NCBI GenBank assembly: GCA_034370585.1 | Contig: CP139762.1 | Coordinates: 22,484,001 to 22,548,000, forward strand | Length of the DNA stretch: 64,000 bases | Direction of reading: 5' to 3' | Source: Fragaria x ananassa | Lineage: Eukaryota; Streptophyta; Magnoliopsida; Rosales; Rosaceae | Shown: positions 58,290 to 64,000 of the stretch, in pieces | How positions within the stretch are numbered: position 1 is the first letter of the stretch | Layout of the letters: every line of letters starts with the position of its first letter | Notes under the pieces: model-generated | Database searches by the model: none | What the model saw: only the letters and a program-made list of their open reading frames with translations | What the model was told of the DNA's origin: nothing | Made by a program: the position numbers and the translations under genes

Positions 58290-58735
58290 ATGAGACTCAT
58301 CGTCCCGCTCCAAGGCGTCGTCCAAGGCCGAGGAGGTCTCCTTCTCGGCTCTCTAATCCCCTGCGCTCTCTTCTACTTCCTCCAGCTCTACCTCAAATGC
58401 CACCGTCCCTCTCGACTCGACCAGGAACCGCCTTCTCCCTCCCTCTCCTCCTCTAACCTCGCCGAGCTCCACCGATCCTCATCTCGCTCCAGCTTGTTCG
58501 GCCGAGGATCCATCAGTCGAGTCCGAGGCCCAATGTTGCTACCTACATTGCTGTGATAGAGATCTTTGCAAAGCAGGAGGACAAGGCATGTGAGGAGGAG
58601 TGCAAAGAGTTGGTGGAAGTTATGATAAGCAAGGGGTTTGTGCCCAACGCAAAGGCTATGACGAAGGTTTTAAAGGGTAGACCAAAATCTCTAATAAGAG
58701 GAATAATGAACATTGTCCTAAAGTTGAGGAGCTGA
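58290..58735 (+). pseudogene. Out-of-frame chimera: ACS10/12-like exon 1 joined to a PPR gene 3' end
   Basis: The first 77 or so codons (58290-58520) encode M-R-L-I-V-P-L-Q-G-V-V-Q-G-R-G-G, a hydrophobic anchor and R-G-S-I-S-R-V-R, which I recognise as the N-terminus of ACS10/ACS12-type aminotransferases. Right after, from 58532 in another frame, comes N-V-A-T-Y-I-A-V-I-E-I-F-A-K-Q, then K-G-F-V-P-N-A-K-A-M-T-K-V and a stop at 58735. This is a plausible pentatricopeptide-repeat C-terminus. The aminotransferase frame dies at TGA 58554. Neither part can make its parent product. Most likely two gene fragments were captured or joined during repair or transposition. I am surer of the aminotransferase half than of the PPR half. 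Confidence 0.65.
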
Positions 58736-58739
58736 TGTT

Positions 58740-59149
58740 TTGCTCTGTGGATTTTGTGTAAGCTGCTTTTGGATTAGGATGTTTCAAATGGGGTAGCTAG
58801 TCAGAGTATGAATTGATGTAGGATTCTGTGTGAAGATGGGGTTTGGTGTTGTTCTCTATTGTTGTGAATGCTGACATTGAAATAGAACATCATGTAGGAA
58901 CGGGTTACAATGTGAGATTTTGCGGTGTCCTCTCTGATTTTGAATGTTGACATCAAATTATATTCTGGTGCTATTTTTTATTATCTCGGTGTCTTATTCT
59001 GTGTTCTGCAACTCTTTTGTCTCCTATTCTTTTTTCCTCTCATTTTAGTTATTGAAAGGTGGGGCATGAAGAAATGCTTCACCCTTTGGTATGTCTGAGA
59101 GGATAAACAATCTGAAACTTAGTCATGCTACATTTATGTTTCACACAGA
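58740..59149. other. Spacer after the chimera
   Basis: Possibly the parental PPR gene's 3' UTR carried along. No gene seen. Confidence 0.4.
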
Positions 59150-60030
59150 TTCATGTTGCTATTGTGTACAACTAATCTGTGTTGTTATTGTGTGCTGTTA
59201 CTGCGTGTTGTTCATTTATGTTGCTACTGTGTGTTGCTACTGTGTGCTGTTGTTGTATGTTGCTACTATGTGTTGTTGTTATGTGCTGCTACTACTTGTT
59301 GCTGCTATGTGCTGCTATTTCATGTTGTTTATATGTGCTGCTACTGTGTGGTGTTGTTGTGTCGTGCTGCTACTGTGTGTTTTGCGTGCTGCTACTCGTG
59401 TTGTTTCTATGTGTTGCTACTGTGTGGTATTGTTGTGTCGTGCTGCTACTGTGTGTTTTGCGTGCTGCTACTCGTGTTGTTGATTCATGTTGTTTATATG
59501 TGATGCTACTGTGTGGTGTTGTTGTGTCGTGCTGCTACTGCGTGTTTTGCATGCTGCTACTACGTGTTATTGATTTATGCTGCTACTGTGTACAACTACA
59601 TTACTTGTTGTTGCTATGTGCTACTACTGCGTGTTATTGATTCATGTTGTTTCTATGTACTGCTACTGTGTGGTGTTGTTATGTCGTGTTGTTGTTGTGT
59701 CTTGCTACTGCATGTTTTTTGTGCTGCTACTACGTGTTATTGGTTCATGCTACTGTTATGTGCTGCTACTACGTGTTGTTGTTGTTATGTGTTGCTACTG
59801 TGTTGTTGTTGTTGTTGTTGTTGTTGTGTGTTGCTACTGTGTTGTTGTTGTTGTTGTTGTTGTTGTGTGTTGCTACTGTGTTGTTGTTATGTTAACCCCT
59901 GCTACTACTTCTACTGGAATTAACTGCTACTACTACTGGGATGTTAACCTCTGCTACTACTACTTCTACTGGGATGTTAACCCCTGCTACTACTTCTACT
60001 GGAATGTTAACCCCTGCTATTACTTCTACT
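59150..60030. repeat. TGCTACTGTGTGTTGTTG-type minisatellite
   Basis: Nearly 900 bases built from variants of GTTGCTACTGT, TGCTGCTACTGTG and (TTG)n, with two pure TTG runs near 59803 and 59841. It then changes to a 26-base-like unit with AACCCCTGCTACTACTTCTACTGG repeated four times at 59893-60030. Long open frames in all three forward frames (Cys/Leu/Val-rich) are produced by the repeat and are not genes. Confidence 0.9.
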
Positions 60031-62499
60031 GAAATTAACTGCTACTACACTAAATTATTGAAAATCTACTATTGTATTCCATTTATTGAAAAATCTCAAA
60101 ATGAGAGACTTTTCTCTTCTAAAAGTATATTTAATTAGTGTAGGGTTAGTTTGGTAAATTAAATCATGACACATGACATGTAGAGAAAAGATTGTCCTTA
60201 ATTGTTAAAAATTGTCCTTATTTGTTTAACAACAACACAAGTGAATTTATTTGTATTTCAAATCCTTTTGAATGATGTATATGTGATTTGCTATTTTTTT
60301 ATTTTGATGAGGGACCACTCTTTGGTCTAGACTGGGCTAGCCAAAGGGTTAAGTTTGGCATTTTTCATGGCTTTTTGGCCCTCTTGTAATTTATTGTTGG
60401 AGACCATATTATGATTAAAATATAGGAATTGACTCTTTAGAATCTCAAGTTGGAGATAGCCATACATGTACTAATGAAGGGCTATGTGAAACAAACTCTG
60501 GATAGTGTGATTGTACCATTCTCTCACAATGGAATTCCCAGAAAGACCAATACCAATGCATCTACAATCTCTAATTTTCATGACATTACAGTTTTCACTG
60601 CAGCCTCCGTGGTCACCCAACGATCAATGCTCAAAACAAGTCACACACAAATCTTTTTGGTACTGGTACTTCCAGTACATGCATCATTTATAGGTGGAGA
60701 ATTCTCAGGAGTTCTGACTTCTAACATTAGTATCATGAGGCCTAAAATCAACATCAACCGTACTCACAGCCTTATAACCTTCAGTACTGCTTCCAAGTAA
60801 GAGTGTTTGGTCATTCCTGTGGACTCATTTTTCTGTAAAAAATGAAATCTATCAATTTCTTCTCAATCAAATATATAAGAGACTCGATATATAATGCGTA
60901 ATCTTATCTATCACATGAACATATCAGAGAAAAACATTGGGCATTAGAAATTTGACCTCTTCTAATTAAGATTCTGCTTCAAACTCGTTTCTATCATTGC
61001 ATAGAGAAACCAAATCAAGTAAACTTTCAAGTAATATTGAAATCAATTTTCTACTTCTTGAAATCAATTTCAGATGTGATCCCTTCAATCTCATCTTTAT
61101 CTGTCGATCAGTAAACCTAGACACAACGAACAAAGCTTTTGTTTTTAGAGATATTGTAGAAGTTGGCCTAAAAATCGAAGATAAGTACTCATATATATTA
61201 AGAGATTCCTAAACTCACAGTTCAAAACTCATGTCTGAAATTGCCAAGAGAATTTATATAATGGAAAATACTGGTCACTCCATTAACTTTCATGCACTCA
61301 ACAGTTTACTATAATATATTTCAATTTCAATCGATCACTCCGGGAATTATTCAATGTCACACTACTGAGTATTGAGTCCACCCGTTAAGTGAACATCTAA
61401 TCGTGTCGTCAACTTGCTGATTAGATATATTTTTCAATGCCAACTCAACTAGATGAAAGGAGAAATTTCATTTAACACCCCAAAAGCCGCAGTGCTAGAG
61501 AGAGAGAGAGAGATTTGGCAATTTGTACCAAGAACACCATCCTGCCATGAATTGTGCCTAATCTGGATTTCACAGAAAGCATAAAACCCACAAAAGAGAT
61601 CCATAAAACCTTAACCAAGATCCAAAACCAAGACAAATCTTTAAACCTAGCTATGAACAATCACCAAGAACAAACTAAGACCCAAAAAAGACATAAGGGT
61701 TTAAAGCACAAACCCTCTGAGGGACTCCAAGAGGTGAGGCAGTGATGTAGGACACCTTGAAATGGTAGAACACGTAAGGGTCGATGACGGAGCAAAAAGG
61801 GACAGAGATGGCGACAATCTTGGTGCGAGGGAAGAAAAGGACGACGTGTGCGTAGAGCCACCGGAGAGTATATGTAATCCAAATAATTTTACTAAGCGCT
61901 GGTGAAAATGGTTGTCTACAATATTGGCAGCTACAATATGAAATGATAATGGAAGTTTGGAGTAATTACTTATGCCGTATAATTTAGAGCTTGCCACACT
62001 ATATTGGAAAAGAAAAGCCATCGTCATAGAAGAGACTGCAATTGACATTAATGAGAAAAAAAAACTTCCAAGTTTTTGGATCTGTTTTAGATTTGTGTCA
62101 TCTCATATGCACAAGGTTAATTTGAAATGGCGTTACAGCGATGATGGTTTTCCAAGACCAATATCAACCAGTATGAGATGTTACGCTTGCAGAAACCTAA
62201 TCTTAGACCAAGTTGGGTGCTGGAGTAAAACAACCCTTGTGGATTTGTAGGGGTGAAGCCTGGGGTCTGTTTCTGGGTTGGTCATTTGAGTCTTGAAATC
62301 AAGCATATTGTTGTGAAATTGGTTTTGTTATATTCTCGAACATAATAGACTTAGTTTTTAGCGTTGATCTCAATCCCCCGACTTGCGAGTGAAGCGCATT
62401 ATATTGAGCATATTGGCCTATGGTCTAGCTACAGTGGAGCCGGGAGTTTCCTTGTATGTCTACAGGCTCTCATAGATCAATCACATTTTCTAGGCTTAG

Positions 62500-62502
<3 letters not shown>
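60031..62502. other. No gene recognised
   Basis: Mostly AT-rich. A 116-codon frame at 60450-60800 (+) and shorter minus-strand frames at 61660-62048 match no family I know. Around 61700-61880 one minus frame encodes a hydrophobic stretch with Y-A-H-V-V-L-F-F-P-R-T-K, which could be a decayed membrane-protein exon, but nothing on either side supports it. Confidence 0.4.

Positions 62503-62547
<45 letters not shown>
62503..62547. repeat. (TA)n microsatellite
   Basis: About 22 TA repeats followed by a T run, adjoining a SINE-like remnant. Confidence 0.95.
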
Positions 62548-62560
<13 letters not shown>

Positions 62561-62690
62561 ACTTTTTTATTAAATAACTCACACACCCTACATATGTCAA
62601 TGAGATTTGAACCCATGACGTCAAAATTGTTAGTTAACCACTTTAACCAGTCACGCCACGGCTCACCGACGCATTCTGTTGCCGACGCCA
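62548..62690 (-). mobile_element. tRNA-derived SINE-like remnant
   Basis: On the minus strand TGGCGTGACTGGTTAAAGTGG contains an A-box-like segment, followed about 30 bases later by GGGTTCAAATCTC, a good Pol III B box. The order and spacing fit a tRNA-derived SINE head. The tail would run into the T/TA tract at 62503-62560. Confidence 0.6.
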
Positions 62691-62699
62691 AGGCTTAAG

Positions 62700-63342
62700 A
62701 CTATATATTTTAACCGGAGATAAGCTAGTTTTTCATATTGATTTACATGCCAAAACAAACCCAAAAACAAACAAGTCCAATCAGGCCCAAGTTTTATTTA
62801 TTTTGCTTTAGCCTAACATAAAAAACTAAACAGAAAAGCCCAATACCTACTTGTTTTGGATTATTAGAACAGAAGAACTAACAAGTGTTGTTTGTTTTTG
62901 TTAAACTCATTCAGCCCAGAAACAAACAAAAGTAACAATAAACTACCAATCAAACACAACTTTTATATTTAGTTAGTCCAAACACATATAAAAGCAATCC
63001 CAAGTCAGGCCCAACTTTTTTGTTTTATTTTTATTTAGCAAAAAACGAAAGAAATGCAATTTCCTTATGAAACTCAACTTTTTTGTTTTATTTCAGCCGA
63101 GCAAATTTTCGGATACACATTACCATGTTGATGTTTGCAATATTTGATTCGCAAATTCTTCACCTGAGCCCAAGGTCTCAGCATTATCCATCATCCTCCG
63201 GTGGGAATGTCTGTGGTCGAGATAAACAACGGCTAAACTATGCCCTGCAATCATATACAAAGCAATATTTATGTCTTTTTTGAATTTCAAAAAAAAAATG
63301 ATTGGGATTCTAAAACATTCTACATAACAAATCTGGTTTTGA
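62700..63342. other. Spacer, no gene
   Basis: AT-rich DNA. It may include the 3' region of the proteasome-like gene to the right. Confidence 0.4.
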
Positions 63343-63910
63343 TTAAATAAAGTCACTTAGTGTTGTTAAAAATACATCCTTTGTTGTGTATCCACCAATC
63401 AGCATGTCAAAGGATATACTGAAACCATAATATGCCTTATACTTTTCTAGATAATCAATATGTGTGTCTCTGTACCAATATAGATAGTCCATAACTTTCA
63501 GCACGCGGCATCTCCCACACCTGTCACCGCATGCGTATAATTTAATAAGATTTAATATAATTAAATCAATCACGTACATATGTTGTATAGTTACCTGAGT
63601 ATTTAACCATCTATATAATGCTCTCCCTTCGTCTGTATTGCTCATAAGTGTGCACTTTATAGTCCCATGAAAATTGCCTCTTATAGATCTGATATCTCGC
63701 TTGTCATCTTCGACTATGAATAACAAATACGATTAGATAAGCATAAGTTAACACATAAATAACCAGTAAGCTAGAGTAAAAAAGAGATTTACCCAAATAA
63801 TCCCGAAGAACACCATTTACCATAGTACTAGTGCTAATCCTTGAATCTACTCCCAAAGTAACACCTCGATCATGTATAAATCCATAATTCGTAGTTCCTT
63901 TCAGAACAAA
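63343..63910 (-). pseudogene. Divergent 20S proteasome beta5-like gene, partial at the window edge
   Basis: Exon 63910-63793 encodes L-K-G-T-T-N-Y-G-F-I, then G-V-D-S-R, which aligns with mature beta5 subunits so that Thr1, Asp17, Ser18 and Arg19 fall in place. A next exon 63713-63595 joins in phase and reads G-N-F-H-G-T-I-K-C-T-L-M-S-N-T-D, like the family's internal G-T segment, and ends L-N-T-Q before a GT donor. Downstream (63530-63343) one frame still resembles the family (D-Y-L-Y-W-Y-R, L-I-G-G-Y), but I cannot join it in phase with a clean AG. The residue at position 33, normally the catalytic lysine, is Tyr. I lean to pseudogene or inactive paralogue. The 5' end lies outside the window. 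Confidence 0.45.
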
Positions 63911-64000
63911 CTAAAAAAGAGACAAGAAAAAACTTTTAAATACGAAAACTTAATCTCCAAAATAGAGTTGGTCATAGAACAATATAGGGTGTTAGCATAC

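Noticed and set aside
59153..60032. Three overlapping Cys/Leu/Val-rich open frames
   Set aside because: All are translations of the TG-rich minisatellite in different frames; not genes.
60450..60800. 116-codon open frame (+)
   Set aside because: No family resemblance in either strand; AT-rich codon use with no introns or promoter cues.

Overview
The window is nuclear DNA of a flowering plant (eudicot). It has intron-rich genes with GT-AG junctions, chloroplast-targeted and plant-specific proteins, a plant tRNA-Gly and many plant-type transposons. Rosaceae is a plausible family, but that is an impression and was not tested. All coordinates and splice junctions were read by eye from reading frames, splice sites and remembered family sequences.

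Layout. (1) 1-16 kb: a LINE remnant, then a complete 26-exon UPL6-type HECT ubiquitin ligase gene (3986-14941, +). Its large seventh intron holds a copia-like solo LTR and a tRNA-like SINE. (2) 16-25.5 kb: an NEMF/Rqc2-type ribosome quality-control gene (16175-22675, +) converges on the gene for chloroplast ribosomal protein S1 (23184-25425, -). (3) 25.5-33.4 kb: two related fold-back MITEs, a tRNA-Gly(GCC), and a 6.4-kb Mutator-like element (27004-33383). The Mutator-like element has ~200-base terminal inverted repeats, a 9-base target duplication, a dead FAR1-type transposase gene and a nested 2.2-kb solo LTR with its own 5-base duplication. (4) 34-40 kb: gypsy and copia gag debris, then a galactinol synthase gene (38443-39847, +). 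(5) 40.4-52.7 kb: a defective copia element on the minus strand (40461-45059), then a GC-rich non-autonomous LTR element (45557-52645) whose 5' LTR is interrupted by a truncated CACTA transposon. (6) 53-57 kb: an HS1-type stress-response A/B-barrel gene (54204-55279, +) and a pectin methylesterase/invertase inhibitor gene (56383-56883, -). (7) 58-64 kb: an out-of-frame chimera of two gene fragments, a long TG-rich minisatellite, a SINE remnant, and a divergent proteasome beta5-like gene running to the right edge (-).

The low-copy genes are housekeeping or stress functions: protein turnover (UPL6), stalled-ribosome rescue (NEMF/Rqc2), plastid translation (RPS1), raffinose-family sugar synthesis (galactinol synthase), HS1 and a cell-wall enzyme inhibitor. 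They form no operon-like system. UPL6, HS1 and a PMEI gene are neighbours in Arabidopsis (At3g17205, At3g17210, At3g17220, from memory). This locus therefore looks like an ancestral cluster stretched by the other genes and by nested transposons. I found no undescribed multi-gene system. The most unusual structures are the CACTA-in-LTR junction with its 110-base duplication, the palindrome-rich non-autonomous LTR family, the gene chimera at 58.3 kb and the proteasome-like gene lacking the catalytic lysine.
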